DNA of 64,000 nucleotides from Oreohelix idahoensis (GCA_024509875.1 JAMPIV010000299.1:186001-250000), one strand, 5' to 3'. Counted from the stretch's first letter, positions 11,023-22,473 are shown. Numbers and translations are program-made. The notes: generated from the sequence alone by a model not told the origin.

Positions 11023-13431
11023 TGTCGTGAAATATTCTAATCCACATATATAAATTATTAGGTAAATATAAAGCCTAACAAATAAAATTAATAAAGAGAA
11101 GAGCAATGGGAAAATAACAGTGCTGTCACAAAGAATGTACTCGAAATCCCCCTTGTTTTCTGCTTCGTCTGCAAATTGTAACGCTTTCACGTTGATATAA
11201 AAGCTTACTGTATTATTACCCGCCTTCTTCAATGAAACGTGTGCTGCATTTCTAAGAAAAACATTGAGACGTACTGCGTAATGACCTAAATTAATCCTAA
11301 CATTAATTATACTGCGTTACCAAAACGAACGAACAGATGGACAAAAGGATAAAGAGAGAGGGGAGGGCTGAAAATCAGGAACGCATGCAACACGCGTCGC
11401 GCGATACACAAATGCTGCCATCACGCGTGTAAGTCTACATGCACTAATTTTTTTTCAGACGGACAGTGATAAAATACACTACCCTTTCCCAGAGTTAGGT
11501 TTATAAATCATAAAAAACTCTTATTAGAAAAGATAACATTAGATGGGTTTACGGTTGAAAACATAACAGTACCCAGACAGCACATCTTCGAAACAGGAGG
11601 TAGAAGAAATTGCATATTTTGAATGCAGCCACGTAGCTCCTTTAAATTTGTATTTTTGGGTTCCTTAGGGCTTGCTGACAAATAATATGTAAAACGTTAC
11701 GCAAATAGTCCAGGAATTAATAAATTATACCCAAAATAAAATATTGGGGGTGCCTGACAGCATAAAATCATTTCTGTTCATAAGATTTTTTTTTAACGTG
11801 TTTGAAAAAAATTTACGTTACAGAAATAGCCTACCATGTAAACTCCAAATTGATTGGAGCGCAACAAATGAAAGCCTAACCACGATTGGTCGGGCTATAA
11901 ATACTATCTTGGTTGTTAGGGGAAACGGGGAAAGGTAACATTTTTTCAAACACTTGTCGAAACGGGGCTCATTGGTCAGACTCGCTGATATACACACTTG
12001 GGAGCGTTAGTTCGAAACCACTTGTTTAAATAAGATTGATAAAGCATCAGTGCGTTGAAGCCAGCTTATATTTGGCTAAATAAAAGCCTGGAAGATAAGC
12101 AGATGGGAATTTGTGCCAGTTTGTGCCAGAATTCATTGCTAATCAACGTATCTGTGTTTATTCGTATGAATTGTGGTAAGCTTGAACCATTCAATATCTT
12201 TTAATGAAAATTGAATGTGAATTGTTGATTTATGCCTGTATATATATGTGTAGTTCAGTGGCCAACGTGAGGTAAAGCCTGTAATGCTCCAGCCTGAACA
12301 GAGGGTGTCGGAGAGAAGTAAAACGGCATGGAATGGCCAAACAGTACACTGACACCTGGATGATTGAATAGAAAGAAATAATGCTGGAATTGCAGAGGCG
12401 TAGTAACCATTAAGAAGGGTAATACTGGAATAAAGTATTTCAAATGAAGCTGACAGTTGGCCTAATGCTCTGAACTCAATGTTTGTGCTGTGTTGTGATC
12501 AGTGTAACAAGAGAGTTTAAGTTAGTTATGAAGTAGAAGGTACATCCTTCTTGATTTCAGGGACAGTGGTCTTGATGGTACTGAGCAGCACCTAGTCAGA
12601 GCTTTGCTGAATCCAGTGTCGGACAGCATACTCCTTGGTCCTTTTAGCTATCAGTGAGGTGTCTCCAGAGCCCAGAGGAGAATTCGAGCAGAGGAGTCCT
12701 TTCCTGCCGCCATCACGCCAGATAAGCTAACTTGGCCAGCTGAGCTCAACATTATGTCCCCTCATCTTGAACTGACTTTGTAAAATTAACATTAAGAGGG
12801 GAATTTACTTGTCTTAAAATCAGGAACTGTGAACATCTCCAAATACTAGTCCCTAAAGACAAACTATTGAAGTCATGATGACAAATACCAACAGAGCTTG
12901 AACAAAACAAAACCAGTATTACCTCATTTTACTACTACACAACTGACACACATAGAACATTTGTAATAATATATGTCACTACAATATTCATATTAAATAC
13001 ATTCTGTACATAACTTGTAATTTAAATTGATTGTGATTCCTGGTTCCCTTGTAGTTGAATCAGGACACATATTCATTCATGCCAGTAATGAATACATATT
13101 GTTATTTGAAAAGTTATCAGTGACTCTTTTAAGATATTCTCATAGAGTGTTATATGTATGTGAGTGTCACAGTGTTGTTAAGAGTAGTGGATTAAATTAA
13201 ATTGTTTATCTGTCTGTTGTTGTGACTTACACTTCATCATACACATACCCTAGACACATAACGTAGCATCACACTATTCCAGAATAATTCTGACTGAGAT
13301 ATATAGATATGTGGTAGCAAGTAAGGTTATCTATAATACACTACTCTTAATAGATATAGATACCTTCACAGCTGATCTCAGTCAGTACACTAAGTCCCCT
13401 ATAAATATTTATAACATCCCACTTCACCACA
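11023..13431 (+). repeat. 5' LTR of element A (2409 bp)
   Basis: Starts TGTCGTGAAATATT and ends TTCACCACA. TATAAATA at 11896-11903 and AATAAA at 12079-12084 divide it into U3 of about 0.9 kb, a short R and a U5 of about 1.3 kb, a very long LTR for this superfamily. Differences from the 3' copy cluster in the last 700 bases. Confidence 0.9.
11896..11903 (+). promoter_or_regulatory. TATA box of element A LTR promoter
   Basis: TATAAATA lies a few bases downstream of GATTGGT, an inverted CCAAT box. AATAAA follows 176 bases later. Transcription would start near 11925-11935. The same arrangement is at 18631 in the 3' LTR. Confidence 0.55.
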
Positions 13432-13436
13432 TATAT

Positions 13437-13456
13437 TGGGGTCTCGCTCTTGGGAT
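13437..13456 (+). other. Candidate tRNA primer-binding site of element A
   Basis: TGGGGTCTCGCTCTTGGGAT starts five bases after the 5' LTR end. It begins with TGG, as required to pair with a tRNA CCA end, and loosely resembles the proline-type site of gammaretroviruses. The exact tRNA was not identified. Confidence 0.4.
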
Positions 13457-13631
13457 TTTGAATCTTTCACTATTAAAAATATTGGGGGTAATTCACTTCA
13501 GGGAAGATAAGAATTAAAAAGTATCCTTGGGTGGAATTGAATAAGGTTGAGCTCACGGTGCCTGTGTTGTCCATTAGATATTTAGAGATTAAATTGTTGG
13601 TTAGACATTTTATAAACTTACCTGATAGACA

Positions 13632-13949
13632 ATGGCGGACCTGGCCAAATTTCGATCTGCTGCGGTTCAGACTGCAAAAGAGTTAGGATTAGATGGGCAA
13701 GTTATGGTTGCCTATGTCACGACGGAATGTGACAAATTTATTGAACGCGAAGAAAGAAGATTAGAAAAAGAGGCCGAAAGAAAGTTAGAGGCTGACAAGG
13801 AAATTAAGAAGTTACAGTTTGAAGCTGAGGCTGAGACTAAGAGGTTGCAGATTGAGGCTGAGGCTAAGAAATTGGAGGCAGAAAGAGAAGACAAAAGATT
13901 AGCTGCAGAAGAGAAGAAATTAGCTGCAGAAAGGGAGAGAGGAGATTAG
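13632..13949 (+). pseudogene. Gag N-terminal coiled coil of element A, frame-broken
   Basis: From ATG 13632 the frame encodes a short helical head (MADLAKFRSAAVQ, then KELGLDG) and a Glu/Lys/Arg-rich heptad region from about residue 38 (repeats like KRLQIEAEAKKLEAE), presumably for Gag oligomerisation. It stops at 13949, while the same coil continues in another frame that leads into the capsid. This indicates a small indel in the repetitive GATTAGCTGCAGA stretch around 13935. The leader between LTR and ATG is about 200 bases. Confidence 0.7.
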
Positions 13950-14104
13950 CTGCAGAGAGGGAAGCAGAAAAGGAGGAGAAAAGATTACAAAGGGAACATG
14001 AATTACGACTAAGGGAGTTTGAGTTTCAAGGCCATGCTCCTGAAAATGGTGCCAGTCCCTTTGCCTCTGATGCTACGGTTACTCAAGGAGCCTCAACCTC
14101 AGCT

Positions 14105-15727
14105 ATGAATTTTCATTTAGATCATTTTGTTGAGAAAGACGATGATATAGAGAGCTACCTGAATAGGTATGAGCTATTAGCTACCACGTATGGGTTAGAG
14201 AGAGAAAGGTGGAGCTTAAAGTTATCTCAGGGACTTCGTGGGGCAGCTTATGAAGTTTTTGCAAAAATGAGCAGAGGTGATCAGGAAAATTATGACATGC
14301 TAAAGCAGGCTCTTTTGTTAAGGTATGAAAAGAATGCAGAGTTTTACAGGAAAAAATTTAGGAATGCTAAACTACTGTCAGGTGAAACCTATCACCAGTT
14401 CTCTGCACGAATAGAGACATACTTGGAGAAATGGACTTCTCTGGGGAAAACCCAAGATCTTAAGGAAATGGTCCTTATAGAGCAACTAAGAGAGTCCATG
14501 GCTCCAGACCTGAGAAAGTTTCTCATGGAACAAGGTGCAGAGAGGCTGGGTGAGTTGCTAAATGTTGCTGAAAGGTATCAAGCAGCTCAAGCAGAGGTAA
14601 CAGGTAATAAAAAGAAACAGGTGGATAACTTTAGGGCACCACAGAACTTTAATAAATTTGATCCTAAGGATCAAAATAAAGGTAAGCACCAATTTGATAG
14701 GCCACGGTATGACAATAAAAATAAATTCCCACAATTCGATGAAAGGAAATATAATGACAGAAAATCTTTCAACCAAGGAAAAAGGTGGTGTAAGAATTGT
14801 CAGATGGACAATCATGACACTGACCGTTGCAGAAGGAAACCTGTGTATATGGCAACCCTTCAGGTCAGGTCGACCTCAAGACAGGAGGAGGATATTATGT
14901 TAGATACCACTCCAGAAGAGATGAGGAAGGCACAGGCTGAGGACAAAACACTCAAGCCTTGTTTCAGAAAATTGTCAACTTGTCATACCACTCCAGGCAA
15001 GGGAGAGTTTTATATGAAGAACAAATTGATATATAGGAAGGCTGGATCTGAATCCAATGGTCACGGACAGCTGGTCCTTCCCACTTCATATAGGACTAAA
15101 GTGTTGGAACTAGGGCATGCGATTCCCTTCAGTGGTCATATGGGAATCAGCGCAACAGGACAGCGAATAGCTTGTCACTATTTCTGGCCAGGAATAACTG
15201 AAGATATCAAACGATATGTAAAATCCTGTCCAGAGTGCCAACGAGTAGCACCTAAACATTGGACTGCACCAGCAACTCTGGGGGAAATGCCCATAGTGGG
15301 AACACCCTTTGAGAGAGTGGCCGTGGATCTTGTGGGACCTCTCACCCGAACCAAGAGAAGGAACAGCTACATTCTGACTCTGGTGGACACTTGTTCTATG
15401 TGGGGAGAGGCAGTAGCCCTGTCATCGATTGATTCAAAACATGTGGCAGAGGCATTGCTCACAATTTTCACAAGGTTAGGCTTTCCCAATCAAATCTTGA
15501 CTGATAATGGCTCTCAGTTCAAGGGGAAACTAACTGAAGAAGTTTTCAGGATCTTCCAGGCCAAACACTTCCATTGTAGTGTGTATCATCCCCAAGGGAA
15601 CGGCCAAGTGGAAAGATTTAACGGCACATTGATGTCGATCCTGAGAAAGTTGGCACACGAAAAAACCAGATACATGGGACCAGTACCTGCACGCCGCCCT
15701 CTTTGCTTATCGGGAGGTACCCCATAG
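14105..15727 (+). pseudogene. Element A Gag capsid, CCHC knuckle and integrase catalytic core
   Basis: The frame is open from upstream of the first ATG at 14105. Residues 1-165 are a helical capsid region whose last part (MVLIEQLRESMAPDLRKFL, then AERYQAA) resembles a SCAN domain. A basic stretch leads to a CX2CX4HX4C knuckle at about residues 229-242 (CKNCQMDNHDTDRC), which would bind RNA. Integrase follows directly: a zinc-binding GH...GH...CPEC segment (about residues 338-380) and catalytic D, D and E at about 407 (VAVDLVG), 467 (LTDNGSQF) and 503 (NGQVERFNG). The expected protease with D[ST]G is absent between knuckle and integrase. The frame is lost near 15670 and stops at 15727; the rest of integrase lies in the next frame. 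Confidence 0.8.
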
Positions 15728-15737
15728 TTCAACCGGT

Positions 15738-17690
15738 ATGGCCCCGGCAACATTATTGTTTGGAAGGCCAATAAAAGGTCCACTTGAAGCTTTGTTAAGA
15801 ACGTGGACTGATGAAAAGGCAGAGGAAAACATTACATCTTCATACCAATATGTGAATGAGCTGACCACTCGGTTGAAAACTGGCTGGAAACTTGCCAATG
15901 AAAATTTGAAACAAGCCAGGAAGAAACATGCTGCCTATTATAACAGGAAGGCGAAAGACAGAAATTTGGCTGTGGGAGAGAAAGTACTGCTTCTTTTGCC
16001 TGGGAGTCAGAATAAGTTACAAATTGGATGGCAGGGTCCATATACAGTTTTAGAGAAGGTGTCTAGAACAAATTATAAGATAGATAAGAAGGGGAAAGAA
16101 AAAATCTATCATGTGAATCTCCTGAAGAAATATTTGGAAAGAGAACATCAGGAAGAGACACACTTGTTGACCTTGTCCATCGCCATGGAGATGAAAAAGG
16201 AACCACTTTCATCATTTGAATATCCATTACACCCCTGTGAGACAGCAGCACAGGTGAAAATCAGTACACATTTAACGAAAACTCAGAAAGAGAGAGTGCA
16301 ACAGGTTCTAAATAATCATGCAGAGGTGTTAACAGACCGACCAGGGCATACAAACCTATTGGAATATGATATGAAACTGATAGACCCCACACCTGTCTGT
16401 ATGAAACCATATTCGATTCCGTTTGCTAAGGAGAAAGCTTTGAAGGAAGAGATAGACTATCTGTTGAAGGAAGGAATTATTTCGCACAGTGAGTCTTCGT
16501 ATAGTTCCGGTGTTGTACTCTTAAGGAAGCCCTCTGGAGAACATAGACTCTGTATAGATTACAGGAGACTGAATGCTATTACAGAAGGACAGGTGGATCC
16601 ATTGCCGGATACAAATCAGCTGTTTGCCAGACTAAATAAAGCTAAATATTTCTCAAAAGTGGATCTGAGTAAAGGATACTATCAGATTCCAGTAAAGCCT
16701 GAGGTTAGACCATACCTAGCTTTTAGTACCTCAGAAGGACACTATGAGTTTAATAGATTGCCATTTGGATTGAAGAATGCGCCTAGTGTCTTCTCTAGAA
16801 TGATGAGAAAATTATTGGATCCTCTGAATAATCCCTGTATAACAAATTTTATGGATGATATCCTTATAGCAACAGAAACATTTGAGGAACACATTGACTC
16901 TCTGAACATGCTGTTTAATCGACTTAGGGAGGCAAATTTAACAGCCCGACCAACCAAATGTTGCGTTGGATGTAAAGAATTGGAATTTTTGGGACACACA
17001 GTTTATCAGGGAAACATGACCCCTGACCCAAAGAATTTAGAAAAACTACAGAAAGCCCCGAGACCACAAACCAAGAAGGACGTGAGATCCTTTGTCTCAT
17101 TATGTGGTTTCTACCAGAAGTATATCAAAAACTTTAATTCCATATGTGCACCTTTAACGGAATTGACACGTAAAGGACATCCAGATCGCATTACATGGAC
17201 ACCACAATGTGAAATGACTTACCAAGAATTGAAGGAAAAGCTCACAAGTAAACCCATTTTGAAATTACCTGACTTAAGTCAAGAATTCATAGTAAGGACG
17301 GATGCAAGTAATATTGGGTTAGGTGCAACTCTACTACAGAAATCAGATGCATTGGATGGGGAATTAAGCCCAGTGGCATATGCTAGCAGAAAGTTGAATA
17401 AAGCTGAAATCAACTACTCAACTAGCGAAAAAGAATGTCTTGCAGTAATATGGGCAATAAAGAAATTCAATATTTATCTATATGGGAAGGCATTTAAGTT
17501 GCAAACAGATCACAAACCTTTATCGTTTCTAGCACAGGCTAAGCATGAGAACTCTAGGTTACTCCGATGGTCTTTACTTCTGGCTCCATATAATTTTAGC
17601 ATTGAGTATATATCTGGAAAAACCAATTTGGGAGCGGATTTTTTAAGCCGCCATCCGTGTGATGAGAATCACCGTAAACCCCAGAAATAA
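15738..17690 (+). CDS. Element A integrase C-terminus, reverse transcriptase and RNase H
   Basis: Residues 1-140 complete integrase, with a GPY/F-type module (IGWQGPYTVLEKV). The reverse transcriptase spans about 210-450: IDYRRLNAIT at about 273, KVDLSKGYYQI, LPFGLKNAPSVF, and the catalytic FMDD at about 371, which copies the element RNA into cDNA. The tether and RNase H follow, with TDAS at about 520, the E-containing STSEKECLAV segment and QTDHKPL. The frame ends at 17690, 67 bases before the 3' LTR. Order IN-RT-RH within Ty3/Gypsy-type sequences is the Gmr1 arrangement. The first ATG is internal to integrase, so this is not an independent gene but the second half of a frame-broken polyprotein. 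Confidence 0.85.
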   Translation: MAPATLLFGRPIKGPLEALLRTWTDEKAEENITSSYQYVNELTTRLKTGWKLANENLKQARKKHAAYYNRKAKDRNLAVGEKVLLLLPGSQNKLQIGWQGPYTVLEKVSRTNYKIDKKGKEKIYHVNLLKKYLEREHQEETHLLTLSIAMEMKKEPLSSFEYPLHPCETAAQVKISTHLTKTQKERVQQVLNNHAEVLTDRPGHTNLLEYDMKLIDPTPVCMKPYSIPFAKEKALKEEIDYLLKEGIISHSESSYSSGVVLLRKPSGEHRLCIDYRRLNAITEGQVDPLPDTNQLFARLNKAKYFSKVDLSKGYYQIPVKPEVRPYLAFSTSEGHYEFNRLPFGLKNAPSVFSRMMRKLLDPLNNPCITNFMDDILIATETFEEHIDSLNMLFNRLREANLTARPTKCCVGCKELEFLGHTVYQGNMTPDPKNLEKLQKAPRPQTKKDVRSFVSLCGFYQKYIKNFNSICAPLTELTRKGHPDRITWTPQCEMTYQELKEKLTSKPILKLPDLSQEFIVRTDASNIGLGATLLQKSDALDGELSPVAYASRKLNKAEINYSTSEKECLAVIWAIKKFNIYLYGKAFKLQTDHKPLSFLAQAKHENSRLLRWSLLLAPYNFSIEYISGKTNLGADFLSRHPCDENHRKPQK

Positions 17691-17746
17691 TAATAAATTT
17701 CTCTATGTGTATATAGAATAAAGGACTGACATATAATGTCTGTTTT

Positions 17747-17757
17747 AAGAGGGGAGG
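17747..17757 (+). other. Polypurine tract of element A
   Basis: AAGAGGGGAGG abuts the TGTCATG start of the 3' LTR. This is the expected plus-strand primer. Confidence 0.8.
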
Positions 17758-20165
17758 TGTCATGAAATATTCTAATCCACATATATAAATTATTAGGTAA
17801 ATATAAAGCCTAACAAATAAAATTAATAAAGAGAAGAGCAATGGGAAAATAACAGTGCTGTCACAAAGAATGTACTCGAAATCCCCCTTGTTTTCTGCTT
17901 CGTCTGCAAATTGTAACGCTTTCACGTTGATATAAAAGCTTACTGTATTATTACCCGCCTTCTTCAATGAAACGTGTGCTGCATTTCTAAGAAAAACATT
18001 GAGACGTACTGCGTAATGACCTAAATTAATCCTAACATTAATTATACTGCGTTACCAAAACGAACGAACAGATGGACAAAAGGATAAAGAGAGAGGGGAG
18101 GGCTGAAAATCAGGAACGCATGCAACACGCGTCGCGCGATACACAAATGCTGCCATCACGCGTGTAAGTCTACATGCACTAATTTTTTTTCAGACGGACA
18201 GTGATAAAATACACTACCCTTTCCCAGAGTTAGGTTTATAAATCATAAAAAACTCTTATTAGAAAAGATAACATTAGATGGGTTTACGGTTGAAAACATA
18301 ACAGTACCCAGACAGCACATCTTCGAAACAGGAGGTAGAAGAAATTGCATATTTTGAATGCAGCCACGTAGCTCCTTTAAATTTGTATTTTTGGGTTCCT
18401 TAGGGCTTGCTGACAAATAATATGTAAAACGTTACGCAAATAGTCCAGGAATTAATAAATTATACCCAAAATAAAATATTGGGGGTGCCTGACAGCATAA
18501 AATCATTTCTGCTCATAAGATTTTTTTTTAACGTGTTTGAAAAAAATTTACGTTACAGAAATAGCCTACCATGTAAACTCCAAATTGATTGGAGCGCAAC
18601 AAATGAAAGCCTAACCACGATTGGTCGGGCTATAAATACTATCTTGGTTGTTAGGGGAAACGGGGAAAGGTAACATTTTTTCAAACACTTGTCGAAACGG
18701 GGCTCATTGGTCAGACTCGCTGATATACACACTTGGGAGCGTTAGTTCGAAACCACTTGTTTAAATAAGATTGATAAAGCATCAGTGCGTTGAAGCCAGC
18801 TTATATTTGGCTAAATAAAAGCCTGGAAGATAAGCAGATGGGAATTTGTGCCAGTTTGTGCCAGAATTCATTGCTAATCAACGTATCTGTGTTTATTCGT
18901 ATGAATTGTGGTAAGCTTGAACCATTCAATATCTTTTAATGAAAATTGAATGTGAATTGTTGATTTATGCCTGTATATATATGTGTAGTTCAGTGGCCAA
19001 CGTGAGGTAAAGCCTGTAATGCTCCAGCCTGAACAGAGGGTGTCGGAGAGAAGTAAAACGGCATGGAATGGCCAAACAGTACACTGACACCTGGATGATT
19101 GAATAGAAAGAAATAATGCTGGAATTGCAGAGGCGTAGTAACCATTAAGAAGGGTAATACTGGAATAAAGTATTTCAAATGAAGCTGACAGTTGGCCTAA
19201 TGCTCTGAACTCAATGTTTGTGCTGTGTTGTGATCAGTGTAACAAGAGAGTTTAAGTTAGTTATGAAGTAGAAGGTACATCCTTCTTGATTTCAGGGACA
19301 GTGGTCTTGATGGTACTGAGCAGCACCTAGTCAGAGCTTTGCTGAATCCAGTGTCGGACAGCATACTCCTTGGTCCTTTTAGCTATCAGTGAGGTGTCTC
19401 CAGAGCCCAGAGGAGAATTCGAGCAGAGGAGTCCTTTCCTGCCGCCATCACGCCAGATAAGCTAACTTGGCCAGCTGAGCTCAACATTATGTCCCCTCAT
19501 CTTGAACTGACTTTGTAAAATTAACATTAAGAGGGGAATTTACTTGTCTTAAAATCAGGAACTGTGAACATCTCAAATACTAGTCCCTAAAGACAAACTA
19601 TTGAAGTCATGATGACAAATACCAACAGAGCTTGAACAAAACAAAACCAGTATTACCTCATTTTACTACTACACAACTGACACACATAGAACATTTGTAA
19701 TAATATATGTCACTACAATATTCATATTAAATACATTCTGTACATAACTTGTAATTTAAATTGATTGTGATTCCTGGTTTCCTTGTAGTTGAATCAGGAC
19801 ACATATTCATTCATGCCAGTAATGAATACATATTGTTATTTGAAAGTTTATCAGTGACTCTTTTAAGATATCTTTGTAGAGTGTTATATGTATGTGAGTG
19901 TCACAGTGTTGTCAAGAGTAGTGGATTAAATTAAATTGTTTATCTGTCTGTTGTTGTGACTTACACTTCATCATACACATACCCTAGACACATAACGTAG
20001 CATCACACTATTCCAGAATAATTCTGACTGATATAAAGAGATATGTGGTAGCAAGTAAGGTTATCTATAATACACTACTCTTAATAGATATAGATACCTT
20101 CACAGCTGATCTCAGTCAGTACACTAAGTTCCCTATAAGTATTTATAACATCCCACTTCACCACA
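17758..20165 (+). repeat. 3' LTR of element A (2408 bp)
   Basis: Repeats 11023-13431 with about 14 differences seen by eye, including TCG to TCA near the start, one lost C in the CATCTC run, and a cluster in the last 700 bases. The TATA box copy is at 18631-18638. Confidence 0.9.
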
Positions 20166-20170
20166 ACGTT
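20166..20170. repeat. Target-site duplication of element A, right copy
   Basis: ACGTT immediately follows the CACCACA end of the 3' LTR and matches 11018-11022. Confidence 0.85.
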
Positions 20171-20499
20171 GATCGTCGGTCCAGGTCAACCTATTATCAC
20201 TTTCCGGCTGACCAGTGTATCATACGGATTAACCACATCAGTCAAGAAGATATCTACATAGACTATTGAGCTCCCCTAAGGAAAGACGGAACTGACACTT
20301 AATTATTTTTTTTCTTTGAAATGTATATGTGTTGTAACAACCTTAATGTTTTAAATTTGTCCTGCAAACATCATGCTTTTTTGTGTGGCTTAAGTGGATA
20401 TTCGTAAAGAGAAATTTTGTTTATTTAATATATAGGCCCTATTCATTATTAAATATTAAATATGTTTAGCATGCTGTTCAGATTATCCCTTCACATATC

Positions 20500-20502
<3 letters not shown>

Positions 20503-20558
<56 letters not shown>
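20503..20558. repeat. (GA)n microsatellite
   Basis: An uninterrupted GA dinucleotide run of about 28 units, continuing into degenerate GA/A-rich sequence up to about 20581. Confidence 0.95.
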
Positions 20559-20559
<1 letters not shown>

Positions 20560-20562
<3 letters not shown>

Positions 20563-21216
20563 AAAAAAGAGAGAGGGAGAGATTAAGACCTTTGCAACAA
20601 AGTGGAAGAAAAAGAATAGTTTTAACTAACTGCCTTACTGCAATTAAAATCACTCTACCGTGATCAACATCCAATTTTACATCTTAGCAGTACACTTTAG
20701 AACACCTCTTACTTAATTAAACACTTTCTCAAATTTATATGCGACAATCACAAAAAAACAAGTAGTGATTCATTAACGTTTACCACGTATAATGCGTTCA
20801 AAAATCAGTTCTGTAATTTAGCGCAGCTACTCAAGCTTTGTTCACTATCTCTGGGTTATTATATTCATGTCTTCGCCTCGCACAATACCTAGAGGTCAAT
20901 GAAGAGGCAAAGACAGAACAGGACTGATGCATCCTCATGCATGTTGTGCAAGGCAGCGAATATGCGGTTAAGCATGGGAGCTTGCAGCCTCATCGTGTAA
21001 AACAAATTACTATAGAAACCACTGCTGAAAGAGCAGAAGACTGCTTGGGGCAGGATTCCTGCAACGGGACCAGCAGCAGTAGTAGTTTCATGCTCCACAG
21101 GGAACGTATACGAAAATGGTGATGCAATGATGATTTATCTGTTTCCGTCTAAATAAATTGTATATGTTGCTGCTGGAAGCTTTGTCACAGAAAATATGCT
21201 GTGTGATACATGTCAG
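20560..21216. other. Unassigned intron sequence
   Basis: No domain or repeat was recognised. Overlapping short frames at 20889-21122 look like chance. Confidence 0.35.
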
Positions 21217-21285
21217 TCATTGTTGTAACACATCCAGTCCTTGGTTTTCTCTAAGGCAAACATAAAACGTCCTCTGGAAACAAAC

Positions 21286-21502
21286 CTTCAGTGGTGTTGT
21301 GATACACAGGCACCTCTCTAACGTGATTAAGGCTGTAAGCCATGCTGTCACTCGTGTAAAGGCGGTATGCGGTATTCCACTTGTGAGGTACTGGAATTCT
21401 ATGGGATCAAAGGGCAAATCTGCAGCACTAAGTGCTGGAGTATAGCAGATGTTTGCCAACACTAGCGTTGATAAACATCCAATGTCCGAAACTGCCAACC
21501 CC
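21286..21502 (-). CDS. GPCR exon 2: TM2 and TM3 with ERC motif
   Basis: On the minus strand this exon encodes TM2 starting GLAVSDIGCLSTLVL, a first extracellular loop (LPFDPIEFQYL) and TM3 ending in WLTALITLERCLCITTPLK. ERC occupies the DRY position of class A receptors, and the LAVSD...FTRVTAWLTALITLERCLCI pattern is typical of gastropod chemoreceptor-type receptors. The 3' border is donor AAG^GTTTGT (intron from 21285), phase 0. The 5' border is acceptor AATCCAG^ with AG at 21504-21503, preceded by a T-rich tract. That acceptor implies a 2-base phase, whereas the TM1 exon donates 1 base; see findings. Confidence 0.6.
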
Positions 21503-21788
21503 CTGGATTTTATTAAAAAAAACAAAAACAAATTGTGAAATATTTTATTTGGAAAAAAATATTTACTGCAGAAAAGACAGAAACGAAAAAAAAGGACGTT
21601 CTTCTAATCTATATTTTAGAGTGAGGCTGGGTCAATTCGCTATGAAAACAGGGGACGCAACAATGTTTTTGGTAAAGTAAATTAAAGTAAATTGTATTGT
21701 TTCCCTTAAAATTAATCTTCGGTCAATATTTCATGAAATCCTCATTAAAAAAGGGATTCAACAAGATCAGGGATCGCAATTTTGTTAA

Positions 21789-21792
21789 CCCC

Positions 21793-21826
<34 letters not shown>
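21789..21826. repeat. Poly-C tract
   Basis: A run of more than 30 C bases, preceded by a short C/T stretch. It lies in the presumed first receptor intron, next to the 61-bp array. Confidence 0.9.
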
Positions 21827-21827
<1 letters not shown>

Positions 21828-21898
21828 CCAAAAAAATAAATTAATAAATAAATAAAATAAAAGAAAGCGGGCATGATTGGAGTAGATGTCCTGAAGGT

Positions 21899-22352
21899 GA
21901 GATATGTAGTTGTATAGAGGTACAATAGAGGTTAGGACTGGAGTAGATGTGCTAATGGTGAGATTTGTAGTTGTATAGAGGTACAATAGAGGTCAGGACT
22001 GGAGTAGATGTGCTGAAGGTGAGATATGTAGTTGTATAGAGGTACAATAGAGGTTAGGACTGGAGTAGATGTGCTGAAGGTGAAATATGTAGTTGTATAG
22101 AGGTACAATAGAGGTTAGGACTGGAGTAGATGTGCTGAAGGTTGAGATATGTAGTTGTATAGAGGTACAATAGAGGTCAGGACTGGAGTAGATGTGCTGA
22201 AGGTGAGATATGTAGTTGTATAGAGGTACAATAGAGGTCAGGACTGGAGTAGATGTGCTGAAGGTGAGATATGTAGTTGTATAGAGGTACAATAGAGGTC
22301 AGGACTGGAGTAGATGTGCTGGAGGTGAGATATGTAGTTGTACTGAGGTATG
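21899..22352. repeat. 61-bp minisatellite, about eight units
   Basis: Units starting near GAGATATGTAG occur at 21899, 21960, 22021, 22082, 22144, 22205, 22266 and 22327, a 61-bp period with a single 62. Core motif: TTGTATAGAGGTACAATAG, where CTATTGTACCTC / GAGGTACAATAG is partly self-complementary. It lies within the intron between TM1 and TM2-3 exons. Confidence 0.9.
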
Positions 22353-22473
22353 AGTATATGAGCAGTTAAACTTCAATTCAAAGAAAAGTTGCAGACAAAA
22401 ATATCAGCAGTGTTATTTTTTCAGTATAGAAAATTATTGAACATACCTAAATAATGAATAGATTATACTGTAC

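Larger units (their letters stand above)
11023..20165 (+). mobile_element. Element A: complete Gmr1-type LTR retrotransposon with integrase before RT
   Basis: Two nearly identical LTRs (about 2.41 kb, TG...CA) bound a 4.3-kb internal region. The 5-bp duplication ACGTT lies at 11018-11022 and 20166-20170. A purine tract (AAGAGGGGAGG) sits directly against the 3' LTR. Internal order is Gag with a coil, capsid and CCHC knuckle, then integrase, then RT, then RNase H. No protease is present. Two frame breaks, at about 13935-13949 and about 15665-15727, split the coding region. I counted about 14 LTR differences by eye (roughly 0.6%), so insertion is recent. The element lies antisense to the receptor gene inside its large intron. 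Confidence 0.9.
5732..21285 (-). other. Putative 15.55-kb receptor intron carrying LTR element A and other repeats
   Basis: The exon ending at 21286 finishes with PLK and is followed by donor AAG^GTTTGT. The exon starting at 5731 follows acceptor TTAG^ and begins VRYIFTQKR. Both borders are phase 0, and the join restores the PLKV-basic-T-KR pattern normal at the TM3-TM4 loop of this receptor type. The interval contains a Penelope-type fragment, a 77-bp minisatellite and all of element A. That the two exons belong to one transcript is inferred; no RNA data are available here. Confidence 0.5.
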
